Shown here piece after piece: positions 11,273 through 21,979 of a stretch of 64,000 bases of DNA (the first letter of the stretch is position 1; every line of letters begins with the position of its first letter). This DNA comes from Methylosarcina fibrata AML-C10. Its GTDB lineage: Bacteria > Pseudomonadota > Gammaproteobacteria > Methylococcales > Methylomonadaceae. Made by a program: the position numbers and the translations under genes. The notes beneath the pieces were generated by a model. It worked only from the letters and a program-made list of their open reading frames with translations. It had not been told where the DNA came from and did not search any database. The stretch is taken from NCBI RefSeq assembly GCF_000372865.1, contig NZ_KB889965.1:4795786-4859785 (forward strand), written 5' to 3'.

Positions 11273-12178
11273 ATGCGTGTTTGTCTGGCATATGTCATCG
11301 TGATCCTGCTGTGGTCGACGACCCCGCTAGCGATCAAGTGGAGCGGCGAAGGCCCCGGCTTTCTTTTTGGAGCGACGGCCCGCATGGTGATCGGGGCGGG
11401 CGGTATCTTGCTAGCTTTGGCCGGCAGCCGAAAGCGCCTGCCCTGGCACAAAAGCGCGCTGATGACCTATCTGGCGGTGGCCCTGCAAATTTATGGTTCC
11501 ATGATGACTGTTTACTGGGGAGCTCAATTTATCCCGTCCGGTTGGATTTCGGTGTTATTCGGGCTGACTCCCCTGATGACGGCTTTGCTGGCAGTTTACT
11601 GTCTGGGGGAGCGCAATCTTTCGTTGGGCAGGTTTTTGGCTTATTTCTTCGGCATCGCCGGTCTGGGAGTGATGTTCGGTTCGGCTTTGCAGTCAGGCCG
11701 CAACGCCGTTATGGGCATAACGGCGGTGATTATCGCAGCGCTGCTGCAATCCTTGAGCGCGGTCTGGATCAAATACATTAATGCCGGGTTGCCGGCCCTG
11801 GTTCAGGTCGCCGGAGGTCTTCTGTTTGCCCTGCCGGCTTATCTTCTGACCTGGGCCGTTGCGGACGGACACTGGCCCATCCTTTTGCCGCCGATCAGCG
11901 TCGCTTCGATCCTTTATCTTGGAATCGTTGCGACAACCTTCGGCTTTGTGCTTTATTACTATCTGTTGACCCGCCTGGAGGCGACGCAAGTCGCGTTGAT
12001 TACTCTGGTGTCGCCGGTACTGGCTCTTCTGCTGGGCCGGACGGTCAATCAGGAACCATTGACCTTCCGGGTACTGGCCGGAAGTTTATTGATATTGTCC
12101 GCACTCGTCCTGCATGAATATTTTGACCGAGTCGTCGGTTTAAAAAGAGTAGTAAGCAACGGCAAATCGCGGCACTGA
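11273..12178 (+). CDS. DMT-superfamily (EamA) transporter
   Basis: This is a 301-residue inner-membrane protein with about ten hydrophobic helices in two EamA halves; the internal repeat shows as LLWSTTPLAIKWSGEGPGF in the first half and ISVASILYLGIVATTFGFV in the second. Substrate is unknown; relatives export amino acids or metabolites. I prefer ATG 11273 because it puts the first helix (VCLAYVIVILLW) right at the N-terminus, although an in-frame TTG at 11234 exists and no clear RBS decides. It is not part of an evident operon. Confidence 0.85.
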   Translation: MRVCLAYVIVILLWSTTPLAIKWSGEGPGFLFGATARMVIGAGGILLALAGSRKRLPWHKSALMTYLAVALQIYGSMMTVYWGAQFIPSGWISVLFGLTPLMTALLAVYCLGERNLSLGRFLAYFFGIAGLGVMFGSALQSGRNAVMGITAVIIAALLQSLSAVWIKYINAGLPALVQVAGGLLFALPAYLLTWAVADGHWPILLPPISVASILYLGIVATTFGFVLYYYLLTRLEATQVALITLVSPVLALLLGRTVNQEPLTFRVLAGSLLILSALVLHEYFDRVVGLKRVVSNGKSRH

Positions 12179-12386
12179 TCAGAACTGTACCGGTTTGCCA
12201 ATGCCTCTTGCGCGGACGGGAACCAAGACCCGACACGGACCTTTTTTCAAACTCGGGCGGAATCGGCAAAATCGGGCCGGTCTCGTGATTTAACTGTTTG
12301 TAAATAAGGTTTTTTCTGAGAAATCGATCCGGAAACTGCTTATGGAAAGCCGGCTCTCGGAAACGGCTTGGCAGAAAATAGCGGAG

Positions 12387-12405
12387 ACTAACAGATACTG
12401 TTAGT
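12387..12405. promoter_or_regulatory. 19-bp palindrome upstream of the cold-shock gene
   Basis: ACTAACAG and CTGTTAGT form a perfect 8-bp inverted repeat around the triplet ATA. It ends 9 bases before a TTGCTC that could be a -35 box, a typical place for a dimeric repressor or activator site. Confidence 0.45.
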
Positions 12406-12414
12406 GAAAATGTT

Positions 12415-12444
12415 TTGCTCAATGGATATTTTTAGTGCTAAGAT
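12415..12444 (+). promoter_or_regulatory. candidate promoter of the cold-shock gene
   Basis: TTGCTC (12415-12420) and TAAGAT (12439-12444) are spaced by 18 bases. Transcription from here would give a leader of about 90 nt before ATG 12540, in line with the long 5' UTRs of csp mRNAs. Each box matches consensus only in part. Confidence 0.35.
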
Positions 12445-12539
12445 GAGTTTCGCAATAAAGTTTGAGCCCGCTTTATTTAAGCCGGGGTTTGTAAAGCCGA
12501 CTTCCATCGGCGAGTATTTTTATAATAAAAGAGTGTGAT

Positions 12540-12752
12540 ATGTCAGAACAAGTCGTAGGTACCGTTAAGTGGTTCAATGATGAAAAAGGGTTTGGATTTA
12601 TTGAACAGGAAGGTGGCAAGGATGTTTTTGTGCACCATAGTGCGATTAACGGAACCGGTCGCAAAACCTTGCGTGAAGGTCAAAAGGTTACCATGCAGGT
12701 GACTCAGGGCCAGAAAGGGCTGCAGGCAGAAAATGTAACTCCGGCAAAATAA
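12540..12752 (+). CDS. CspA-family cold-shock protein
   Basis: This is a single cold-shock domain of 70 residues, a single-strand nucleic-acid-binding beta barrel that melts RNA structure. RNP1 (KGFGFI, about residues 16-21) and RNP2 (VFVHH, about 30-34) are both intact, and the start [15 protein letters not shown] is canonical. It is monocistronic, with a terminator 17 bases after the stop and an AT-rich leader upstream. Which paralogue of the csp set it is cannot be said from sequence. Confidence 0.96.
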   Translation: MSEQVVGTVKWFNDEKGFGFIEQEGGKDVFVHHSAINGTGRKTLREGQKVTMQVTQGQKGLQAENVTPAK

Positions 12753-12769
12753 ATTCAGAATTGAATTGC

Positions 12770-12813
12770 AATCGAGCCTGAGAGTGAAGAGCTTTCAGGT
12801 TCGATTCCTTTTT
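12770..12813 (+). terminator. intrinsic terminator after csp
   Basis: AATCGAGCCTGAGAG and CTTTCAGGTTCGATT pair with two G-T pairs, followed by CCTTTTTC. The remainder of the gap to 13098 (about 280 bp) holds nothing I can support. Confidence 0.75.
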
Positions 12814-13098
12814 CAAGCTGGGATTGCTTTATTTTCTCATTGTTCGTTCGACCCGAATTAGGGGCGTTCTGCGAGCCATGACACGAACGACAATAGCCCG
12901 GTCACAAGGTGGCGGCAACGGAAATTCCGTTGGGGTTGATCTTCAAGCGCCGTTCATTCAGAAATTTATCGAATGACCTAATGAGGCGCTCGGTTATCCT
13001 TGATTTTAAGGGGCGTGCTTCGGGCTCGTTAATTCTTTTCTAATACATCTTCTGTTTAAGTGCTTGACGACGCTTTCGAGTGAAGCCGATTTTCCGGT

Positions 13099-14778
13099 TT
13101 AACTTCCCGAGGCAGAGTGGAACAGCATTTCTTTGGCATGGGCCAGGGTATTGGCGGTGATATGGACGCCTCCCAGCATTCTTGCGATTTCTTCGACTCG
13201 CTCCTCGCCGTTCAATTTCCGTACATTGGAAGAAGTGATGTCGGTCTTGTGATTTTTTTCCACGTAAAGATGATGATGAGCCTGTGATGCGACCTGAGGC
13301 AGATGGGTGACGCACATGACTTGCCGGTTACGGCTCAAACTTCTCAGTTTTTGTCCGACGATTTCGGCGATGCCGCCGCCGATGCCGGAATCGACCTCAT
13401 CGAAAATCATCGTCGGCGTGGTCTTATCGCTCGACGTGGTGACTTGAATGGCCAGGCTGATGCGCGACAGCTCGCCGCCTGAGGCCACTTTGGCCAGCGG
13501 TTTGGCGGGCAGTCCGGGATTGGCGCTGACCAGGAATTCGATTTTATCCGTTCCGTACGGCTTCGGTTCTTCTCCCGGCAGCGGCGAAACAGTCACGAGA
13601 AATTCGCCTTGCGGCATGCCCAGCTCTTTGATCATTGAAGAAATCTGATGTTCTAGTTTTCCTGCCGCTTCCTTGCGTTTTTCCGACAATTGCCCGGCCA
13701 GTTGCCGGTATTCGGTCAGCAAGGTCTTCGTCGCGGTTTCCAGAGCCTCGATGCGTTCGCCGCTATGGCTGATGCCGTCAAGCTCGTCTTCGAGTTTTTC
13801 GAGCCATTGAGGCAATTCTTCCGGGGCAATATGGTGTTTCCGGCTGAGGTTTTGAATGACGCCGATCTGATTTTCCAGCGTTTCCATGCGTTCCGGGTCG
13901 GCTTCCTGCGCTTCCAGAAAGCGCCGCAATTGCAGCGAAGCCTCTTCGATCTGGATTTGGGCTTCGGAAAGCAGCGAACAGATCTCCGTCAGTTCCGGCG
14001 CAAAGCGGGCAATGGAGTTCAGTTCACCGACGCTGTGGTTGAGCATCCGTAGCAGAGACTGTTGGTCGTTTTCATAAAGAAGATCGATCTGGCGCTGTCC
14101 CGTGCTCAGGATCTGTTCCAGATGCGCCCTCTTGCTGTGCTCCTCCAACAGCGCAGGATAATTGAAGTTGGCCAGATCGAGCTGCTTTAGTTCCTCGATC
14201 TGATACTTCAGCAGTTCTTCGCGCTCGGTTCGATCGGCGGCCGCCTTTTTCAGGGAGGCGAGTTCACGATGGGCTTGCTGCCATTGCCGGCAGCAGTCGT
14301 TCAGGTTATCCAGCAGCGGCTGGCTTTTTGCAAAGGCATCGAGAAGCCGACGCTGTTCTTCGGCATGAAGAAGGGTCAAATGCGCATGCTGACCGTGAAT
14401 TTCGACCAGCTTTTCGCTCAATTCCTGCAACGATTGCAAGGTGACCGGGCGGTTGTTGACATAGGCCCTGGAGCGGCCGTCCTCGCTGACGATGCGCCGG
14501 ATCAGACAGGCCTGCCCGTCGTCCAGGTCGTTTTCTTTAAGCCACTCATGCGCTTGCGGCGCATCGGACAGGTCGAATTCCAGATTGATTTCGGCGCGTT
14601 TGCAGTTGGGGCGGACATAGCCCGAATCGGCCCGGTCGCCCAGCGCCAGCCCCAGCGCGGTCAATAAAATGGATTTGCCGGCGCCGGTTTCGCCGGTAAG
14701 CACCGACATCCCTTGTTCGAGGTCGAGATCGAGGGACTTGACGACCGCCAGATCGATAATATTAAGATTCAATAGCAT
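13099..14778 (-). CDS. recN: DNA repair ATPase RecN
   Basis: RecN is an SMC-like ATPase that acts in double-strand break repair. The 559-residue protein shows Walker A GETGAGKS at residues 29-36, a central coiled coil rich in Glu/Gln/Leu (about 155-380) and the C-terminal ABC signature SGGELSRISLA followed by Walker B TPTMIFDEVDSGIGG. The start lies 9 bases after the nadK stop, so recN is the second gene of a nadK-recN operon. I looked for a LexA box before nadK and saw no convincing one. Confidence 0.97.
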   Translation of the reverse strand: MLLNLNIIDLAVVKSLDLDLEQGMSVLTGETGAGKSILLTALGLALGDRADSGYVRPNCKRAEINLEFDLSDAPQAHEWLKENDLDDGQACLIRRIVSEDGRSRAYVNNRPVTLQSLQELSEKLVEIHGQHAHLTLLHAEEQRRLLDAFAKSQPLLDNLNDCCRQWQQAHRELASLKKAAADRTEREELLKYQIEELKQLDLANFNYPALLEEHSKRAHLEQILSTGQRQIDLLYENDQQSLLRMLNHSVGELNSIARFAPELTEICSLLSEAQIQIEEASLQLRRFLEAQEADPERMETLENQIGVIQNLSRKHHIAPEELPQWLEKLEDELDGISHSGERIEALETATKTLLTEYRQLAGQLSEKRKEAAGKLEHQISSMIKELGMPQGEFLVTVSPLPGEEPKPYGTDKIEFLVSANPGLPAKPLAKVASGGELSRISLAIQVTTSSDKTTPTMIFDEVDSGIGGGIAEIVGQKLRSLSRNRQVMCVTHLPQVASQAHHHLYVEKNHKTDITSSNVRKLNGEERVEEIARMLGGVHITANTLAHAKEMLFHSASGS

Positions 14779-14787
14779 GGGGATCGG

Positions 14788-15663
14788 TTAACCGCTGCTC
14801 CAGTTCAACTTTTTCCTGAGGATTTGAAAGAAATCATGATCTTCCGGATGTAAAATTCTAATCGGTTTCGGCTCTTTTTTAATTAAAATTTTATCGCTGA
14901 TTAAAACTTCCGGAATCTCGATGTGATCGCAAGTGACCAAGGCGTTGATTTGCTTGGTCTGGCAGAAGCTGATTTCGATCTCGGCACTATCGTGAATCAC
15001 GATGGGCCGATTCGACAGCGTATGCGGATTTAACGGCACCAGCACCAGCGCGTTCAATGACGGATATAAAATAGGTCCCCCCGCGGACAGGGCGTAGGCG
15101 GTCGATCCGGTGGGGGTTGAAATGATCAGTCCGTCGGACCGTTGCGAGTTGAGAAAAACCTGATCGATGCGGGTTACGATCTCGATCATGCTCGGCGTGA
15201 CCCAGCGGTGGATGGCCACTTCGTTGACCGCTCGTTCTTCGTGTATGGTCCGGCCGTTGCGAATGATTTTGGCGCGCAGCAAATAGCGCTCTTCTTCCAC
15301 GTAACGACCCTGGAGGATGGGAAAAAGTTTATCCGACAATTGATCGGGCGAGATATCGACCAGAAAACCGATTCTTCCCAGATTGATGCCGATCAGCGGG
15401 ATGTCGTAAGGCGCCACGGCCCTTGCGGCCGCCAAAAAGGTACCGTCTCCTCCCACGGCAATGGCCACGTCGCAATGCCGGCCCAGATTGTCTATGGGGC
15501 ATGATTGAACCGGTTGATCGACAATGAACCTGACGCTGTCTTCAACCACGATCACTCTGAACTGATGCTGTAATAGATGGCTATAAAGAAGGGATAAGGT
15601 TTCAGCAATGCTGGGGTCGCTGGGTTTGCCTATGAGGCCGATGGTTTTGAAATGAGTCCGCAT
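14788..15663 (-). CDS. nadK: NAD kinase
   Basis: NadK phosphorylates NAD to NADP with ATP. The 291-residue protein has the catalytic GGDGT motif (VAIAVGGDGTFLAAAR), the NEVAIHR motif and the glycine-rich TGSTAYALSAGGPI. I chose the ATG at 15661-15663 (MRTHFKTIGLIGKP), which fits the family start; the frame stays open for 35 more codons upstream. The gene is divergent from hrcA and leads the nadK-recN operon. Confidence 0.96.
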   Translation of the reverse strand: MRTHFKTIGLIGKPSDPSIAETLSLLYSHLLQHQFRVIVVEDSVRFIVDQPVQSCPIDNLGRHCDVAIAVGGDGTFLAAARAVAPYDIPLIGINLGRIGFLVDISPDQLSDKLFPILQGRYVEEERYLLRAKIIRNGRTIHEERAVNEVAIHRWVTPSMIEIVTRIDQVFLNSQRSDGLIISTPTGSTAYALSAGGPILYPSLNALVLVPLNPHTLSNRPIVIHDSAEIEISFCQTKQINALVTCDHIEIPEVLISDKILIKKEPKPIRILHPEDHDFFQILRKKLNWSSG

Positions 15664-15822
15664 TGCTGATTGACACTGATAAAAAGACTGGATTATACAA
15701 AAAATGCATGCGCTAATGAATTTGGCTGAGTTTAACCGGGAACTCCAAAATTCTCCAAAACGGATCAAAATGTCTATATTTCTCCGGAATACTTTAGTCT
15801 AAAAAGACGATATCGGGAGCGG

Positions 15823-15851
15823 TTGACAATAAATCATCGAGCTGATATTTT
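15823..15851 (+). promoter_or_regulatory. promoter of hrcA-grpE-dnaK-dnaJ
   Basis: A perfect -35 TTGACA (15823-15828) and TATTTT (15846-15851) are spaced by 17 bases. The start point would fall at about 15858, inside the CIRCE operator, so HrcA binding would block initiation. Confidence 0.7.
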
Positions 15852-15857
15852 TTAGGG

Positions 15858-15884
15858 TTGGCACTCGTTTTGGTAGAGTGCCAA
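15858..15884. promoter_or_regulatory. CIRCE operator (HrcA binding site)
   Basis: TTGGCACTC, nine bases, GAGTGCCAA: a perfect 9-bp inverted repeat with the canonical 9-base spacer. It differs from the consensus TTAGCACTC/GAGTGCTAA by one symmetric base in each arm. It lies between the promoter and the hrcA start, so the operon represses itself through HrcA. Confidence 0.95.
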
Positions 15885-15908
15885 ATTGACGTTTTTTAAG
15901 AGGTCGGT

Positions 15909-16964
15909 GTGGGAAAGAAGCATATTTTAAATGAGCGGTCCTTGCTGCTATTGAAAGCGCTGATCGAACGTTACATCTCCGACGGACAGCCTGTCGGCTC
16001 GCGCGCCTTGTCGAAAGACTCCGAGTTCAAACTCAGTCCCGCAACGATAAGGAACGTGATGTCGGATCTGGAAGATCTGGGGTTGATCCATTCGCCGCAT
16101 ACCTCGGCCGGCCGGGTGCCGACCGTAAGCGGCTATCGTTTGTTCGTCGACATGCTGCTGACGGTCAAACCGCTGCAATCGGAGGAGTTTCTGAGATTGT
16201 CCAAAAGCCTGACGGCAAAGGACAATCCGGCCGACGTGATCGGCACGGCCTCCCGGCTGCTTTCCGAGCTGACCCAAATGGCGGGGGTAGTGACTTTGCC
16301 CAAAAGAGAGTTGCTCTATCTGCGCCATATCGAATTTTTACCGTTGTCGAATACCCGGGTCCTGGTCATTTTTGTCACTAACGAACAGGAAGTCCATAAT
16401 AAAATCATTACCACGTCCAAACTTTTTACCTCCCCGGAATTGCAGCAGGCCGCCAATTATCTGAATTCGGTTTATTCCGGGAAGAGTCTGCTGACGATTC
16501 GCGAAGCGGTCCTGAAGGAACTTCAGGACGATCGGGAACGGATGAATCAGGTCATGCTGGATGCGATAAAAATGGCCCAATTGACGTTCGAATCGAGCAC
16601 CGAAAAAGAAGATTTCGTGCTGACCGGCGAAACCAATCTCATGGATTTTTCCGAGCTGTCGGATCGGGATCAACTGAGACAACTGTTTGACGCTTTCAGC
16701 CAGAAACAGGGAGTGATCCACTTGCTCGACCAATGCATGAAGGCGGAAGGCGTTCAGATTTTTATCGGAGAAGAATCCGGCTATCAGGCCTTTCATCATT
16801 GCAGCCTGGTGACTTCTTCTTACTCGGTCAGCGATGAAGTCGTCGGCGTGCTCGGCGTGATAGGGCCTACGCGCATGGCTTATGAAAAAATCATTCCTTA
16901 TGTCGACGTCACGGCGAAATTGTTGGGCGCGGCCTTGAATCCGAAATCTGCGTCCCCATCATAA
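15909..16964 (+). CDS. hrcA: heat-inducible repressor HrcA
   Basis: HrcA is a winged-helix repressor that binds CIRCE and depends on GroEL for activity, so chaperone load sets heat-shock gene expression. The 351-residue protein has the N-terminal DNA-binding region (ERYISDGQPVGSRAL; LSPATIRNVMSDLEDLGL) and the GAF-like middle ending in GVLGVIGPTRMAYEKIIPYV. The start is GTG 15909, preceded by AGAGG. It heads the operon with grpE, dnaK and dnaJ and is itself preceded by a perfect CIRCE site. Confidence 0.97.
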   Translation: MGKKHILNERSLLLLKALIERYISDGQPVGSRALSKDSEFKLSPATIRNVMSDLEDLGLIHSPHTSAGRVPTVSGYRLFVDMLLTVKPLQSEEFLRLSKSLTAKDNPADVIGTASRLLSELTQMAGVVTLPKRELLYLRHIEFLPLSNTRVLVIFVTNEQEVHNKIITTSKLFTSPELQQAANYLNSVYSGKSLLTIREAVLKELQDDRERMNQVMLDAIKMAQLTFESSTEKEDFVLTGETNLMDFSELSDRDQLRQLFDAFSQKQGVIHLLDQCMKAEGVQIFIGEESGYQAFHHCSLVTSSYSVSDEVVGVLGVIGPTRMAYEKIIPYVDVTAKLLGAALNPKSASPS

Positions 16965-17027
16965 CAACCACAACTTCATTGGGGCGCTTCAAGCGCGTGG
17001 CTAACTATTTTTAAGGAATCTGCAATA

Positions 17028-17657
17028 ATGAGTACCGATCAGGAAATACCTGCGAACCAGGTTAACACTGAAAATCCCGAAGTAACGGAAGTTTCCGCCG
17101 CGTCGGAAGCCGCCGAGTCCGAACGGGTCGCACCGGAACCGACTCTGGAAGAATTAAAGGAACAATTGGCCCAGGCCGAGAAAAGAGCCCAGGAGAACTG
17201 GGATAAAGCGGTCAGGGCTCAGGCTGAAATGGAGAATATGAAAAGAAGGACGCAGCGGGATCTTGAAAACGCTCATAAATTTGCCCTGGAGAATTTCGCA
17301 AAAGCTTTGTTGCCGGTCATGGACAGCCTGGAACTCGGCCTGCAGGCCGCCGGCGGTGATAGCCCGGAGGTACAAAAATTCAGGGAAGGCAGCGAACTGA
17401 CGATCAAACAGTTCGAATCCGTATTTGCCAAATTCAATATCGTCACGATCGATCCGATGGGACAGCCTTTCAACGCCGAGCAGCATCAGGCCATGGCAAT
17501 GCAGGAAGTGGAAGGCGCCCAGCCCAATACCGTAGCCAACGTTTTTCAAAAGGGTTACATGTTGAACGGCCGTTTATTGCGTCCCGCGATGGTTCTGGTG
17601 GCAAAGGGCGCCGAAAAGCCGTCCGGTAATGCACCGATCATCGATGAGCAGGCTTGA
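17028..17657 (+). CDS. grpE: nucleotide exchange factor GrpE
   Basis: GrpE dimers release ADP from DnaK. The 209-residue protein has an acidic N-terminal tail (about 1-45), a long helix with heptads (EELKEQLAQAEKRAQENWDK to about residue 90) and the C-terminal beta domain with the signature PMGQPFNAEQHQAMAM and VFQKGYMLNGRLLRPAMVLVAK. It lies 63 bases after hrcA and 73 bases before dnaK, in the classic order. Confidence 0.97.
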   Translation: MSTDQEIPANQVNTENPEVTEVSAASEAAESERVAPEPTLEELKEQLAQAEKRAQENWDKAVRAQAEMENMKRRTQRDLENAHKFALENFAKALLPVMDSLELGLQAAGGDSPEVQKFREGSELTIKQFESVFAKFNIVTIDPMGQPFNAEQHQAMAMQEVEGAQPNTVANVFQKGYMLNGRLLRPAMVLVAKGAEKPSGNAPIIDEQA

Positions 17658-17730
17658 ACTCGGTGAAACAGGCCTTATATCGTAATCAACAACTTTAACC
17701 TTATACTCATATTCAAGTCTGGAGCATTCA

Positions 17731-19665
17731 ATGGCTAAAATTATCGGAATAGATTTAGGTACGACGAACTCTTGCGTGGCGGTACTGGAAAACGGCGTCG
17801 CAAAAGTGATCGAGAACAGCGAGGGCGCGCGTACGACTCCTTCCATCATCGCCTTTACCAGTGATGACGAAGTCCTGGTCGGGCAATCGGCGAAACGTCA
17901 GGCGGTGACCAATCCAAAAAATACGCTGTTTGCGATCAAACGTTTGATCGGCCGCCGTTTTAAGGACGACGTCGTACAAAAAGACATCAAAATGGTGCCC
18001 TATAAAATTGTCGAAGCCGAAAACGGCGACGCCTGGGTTGAAGTGCACGGCAAAAAGATGGCGGCTCCGGAAATTTCCGCGCGCGTGTTGATGAAGCTGA
18101 AAAAGGACGCCGAAGCGTATCTGGGCGAAGAAGTCAAGGAAGCGGTCATTACCGTTCCGGCGTATTTCAACGATTCGCAACGTCAGGCAACCAAAGACGC
18201 GGGCCGTATCGCCGGCCTGGAAGTGAAGCGCATCATCAACGAACCGACCGCATCGGCACTGGCCTTCGGCATGGACAAACCGAAAGGCGACACTAAAATT
18301 GCGGTGTATGACCTCGGCGGCGGCACTTTCGACATCTCGATCATCGAAATCGCCGAAATCGAAGGCGAGCACCAGTTTGAAGTGCTGTCGACCAACGGCG
18401 ACACCTTCCTCGGCGGTGAAGACTTCGACTTGCGCGTGATCGAATATCTGGCCTCCGAATTTAAGAAGGAAAGCGGCGTCGATCTGCATAACGATCCTTT
18501 AGCGTTACAGCGCTTGAAAGAGGCGGCCGAGAAAGCTAAGATCGAACTGTCCTCGACTCAGCAAACCGACGTGAATCTGCCGTACATCACGGCCGATGCG
18601 ACCGGCCCGAAACACTTGAACGTCAAGCTGACCCGGGCGAAGCTGGAATCGTTGGTCGAGGATTTGATTCTGAAAACCAAGGGCCCATGCGAAATCGCGT
18701 TGAAAGACGCCGGCTTGAAAGCCTCCGACATTCACGACGTGATCCTGGTGGGCGGACAAACCCGCATGCCGAAAGTACAGGAAATGGTGAAAAGCATTTT
18801 CGGCAGAGAGCCGCGCAAGGACGTCAATCCCGACGAAGCGGTCGCGCTCGGCGCCGCGATTCAGGCCGGGGTTCTGGGCGGCGAAGTCAAGGACGTCTTG
18901 TTGCTCGACGTGATTCCGTTGTCTTTGGGCATCGAAACGCTGGGCGGCGTCATGACCAAGCTGATCGAGAAAAATACCACGATACCGACCAATGCGTCGC
19001 AGGTGTTCTCCACGGCGGACGATAATCAGACCGCGGTGACCGTTCACGTCCTGCAAGGCGAACGGGAAAAAGCTTCGGCTAACAAGTCTTTGGGTCGTTT
19101 CGATTTGACCGATATTCCTCCGGCACCGCGCGGCATTCCGCAAATCGAGGTATCCTTCGACATCGACGCGAACGGTATTTTGAACGTATCGGCCAAGGAC
19201 AAGGCCACCGGCAAGAAGCAGTCGATCGTGATCAAGGCTTCCAGCGGCCTGTCGGAAGATGAAGTCGAGCGCATGATCAAGGACGCCGAGGCGCATGCCG
19301 ACGAAGACCGCAAGCTGACCGAGCTGGTCGCGGCGCGCAACCGCGCGGACAGCATGATTCATGCGACGGAAAAATCGTTGAAGGAATTGGGCGACCAGGT
19401 GGGCGCCGAAGAAAAGGCTGCCATCGAAAAAGCCATCGAGGATCTGAAGCATGCGGTCAAAGGCGACAGCAAAGAAGACATCGAAGCGAAAACCAATGAA
19501 TTGACCGAGTTGTCGGGCAAGCTCGCCGAACGGGTTTATGCGCAAAAATCGGCCGCCGAAGGTGCCGGCGAAACCGAAGATGCCAAGCATTCGGGCGGGC
19601 ACGCCGCCGACGAAGGCGTGGTCGATGCCGAATTCGAAGAGGTAAAGGACGATCACAAAAAATAA
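17731..19665 (+). CDS. dnaK: Hsp70 chaperone DnaK
   Basis: DnaK is the ATP-driven chaperone that binds exposed hydrophobic peptides. The 644-residue protein begins [20 protein letters not shown] (phosphate loop), has the signature IYDLGGG-type stretch [13 protein letters not shown] and [11 protein letters not shown], the interdomain linker [19 protein letters not shown], the substrate-binding domain and the helical lid, and ends with an acidic tail [15 protein letters not shown] stem-loop terminator follows before dnaJ. Confidence 0.98.
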   Translation: MAKIIGIDLGTTNSCVAVLENGVAKVIENSEGARTTPSIIAFTSDDEVLVGQSAKRQAVTNPKNTLFAIKRLIGRRFKDDVVQKDIKMVPYKIVEAENGDAWVEVHGKKMAAPEISARVLMKLKKDAEAYLGEEVKEAVITVPAYFNDSQRQATKDAGRIAGLEVKRIINEPTASALAFGMDKPKGDTKIAVYDLGGGTFDISIIEIAEIEGEHQFEVLSTNGDTFLGGEDFDLRVIEYLASEFKKESGVDLHNDPLALQRLKEAAEKAKIELSSTQQTDVNLPYITADATGPKHLNVKLTRAKLESLVEDLILKTKGPCEIALKDAGLKASDIHDVILVGGQTRMPKVQEMVKSIFGREPRKDVNPDEAVALGAAIQAGVLGGEVKDVLLLDVIPLSLGIETLGGVMTKLIEKNTTIPTNASQVFSTADDNQTAVTVHVLQGEREKASANKSLGRFDLTDIPPAPRGIPQIEVSFDIDANGILNVSAKDKATGKKQSIVIKASSGLSEDEVERMIKDAEAHADEDRKLTELVAARNRADSMIHATEKSLKELGDQVGAEEKAAIEKAIEDLKHAVKGDSKEDIEAKTNELTELSGKLAERVYAQKSAAEGAGETEDAKHSGGHAADEGVVDAEFEEVKDDHKK

Positions 19666-19677
19666 GATGAAAGCATG

Positions 19678-19702
19678 CCGCGCCCGAACCGGCGCGGTTT
19701 TT
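19678..19702 (+). terminator. terminator-like hairpin between dnaK and dnaJ
   Basis: CCGCGCC (19678-19684) pairs with GGCGCGG (19691-19697) around CGAACC and is followed by TTTTT. It would reduce read-through from the abundant dnaK message into dnaJ, setting their ratio. Confidence 0.7.
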
Positions 19703-19756
19703 GACAACCCCGCGTGACGGCGGCATCTCCCGTGGATTCCCGGGAGCGGACTCAAT

Positions 19757-21695
<1,939 letters not shown>

Positions 21696-21979
21696 AACCC
21701 GAAAATTCCGATGTTTGATTCGACCGAGCACCTGAGCGGTCAGGCGGGTGTGGCTCTGGTTTTACTGGTTGACAGGTTTAAGGGCGGCTTATAAAGGTTA
21801 GCCTGGAAGTAATGATTGCCGGGATAAAGTGTGTCTGCAGTTTATCCGAGAATAAATTACTACCTTGAATTTGATTGGCGTCTGCGAAGACGTTCAGGCA
21901 AATTCATCCTAATAAAAACCTGTTTGATAAAGCGTAATAGGGCGTTTCGATACGCTCCAGTTTTAACCGAGTGCCTGCT

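Noticed and set aside
18505-19755. 416-codon minus-strand open frame across dnaK
   Set aside because: It is the antisense shadow of dnaK, a highly conserved gene with intact motifs; GC-rich third positions keep the opposite frame open.
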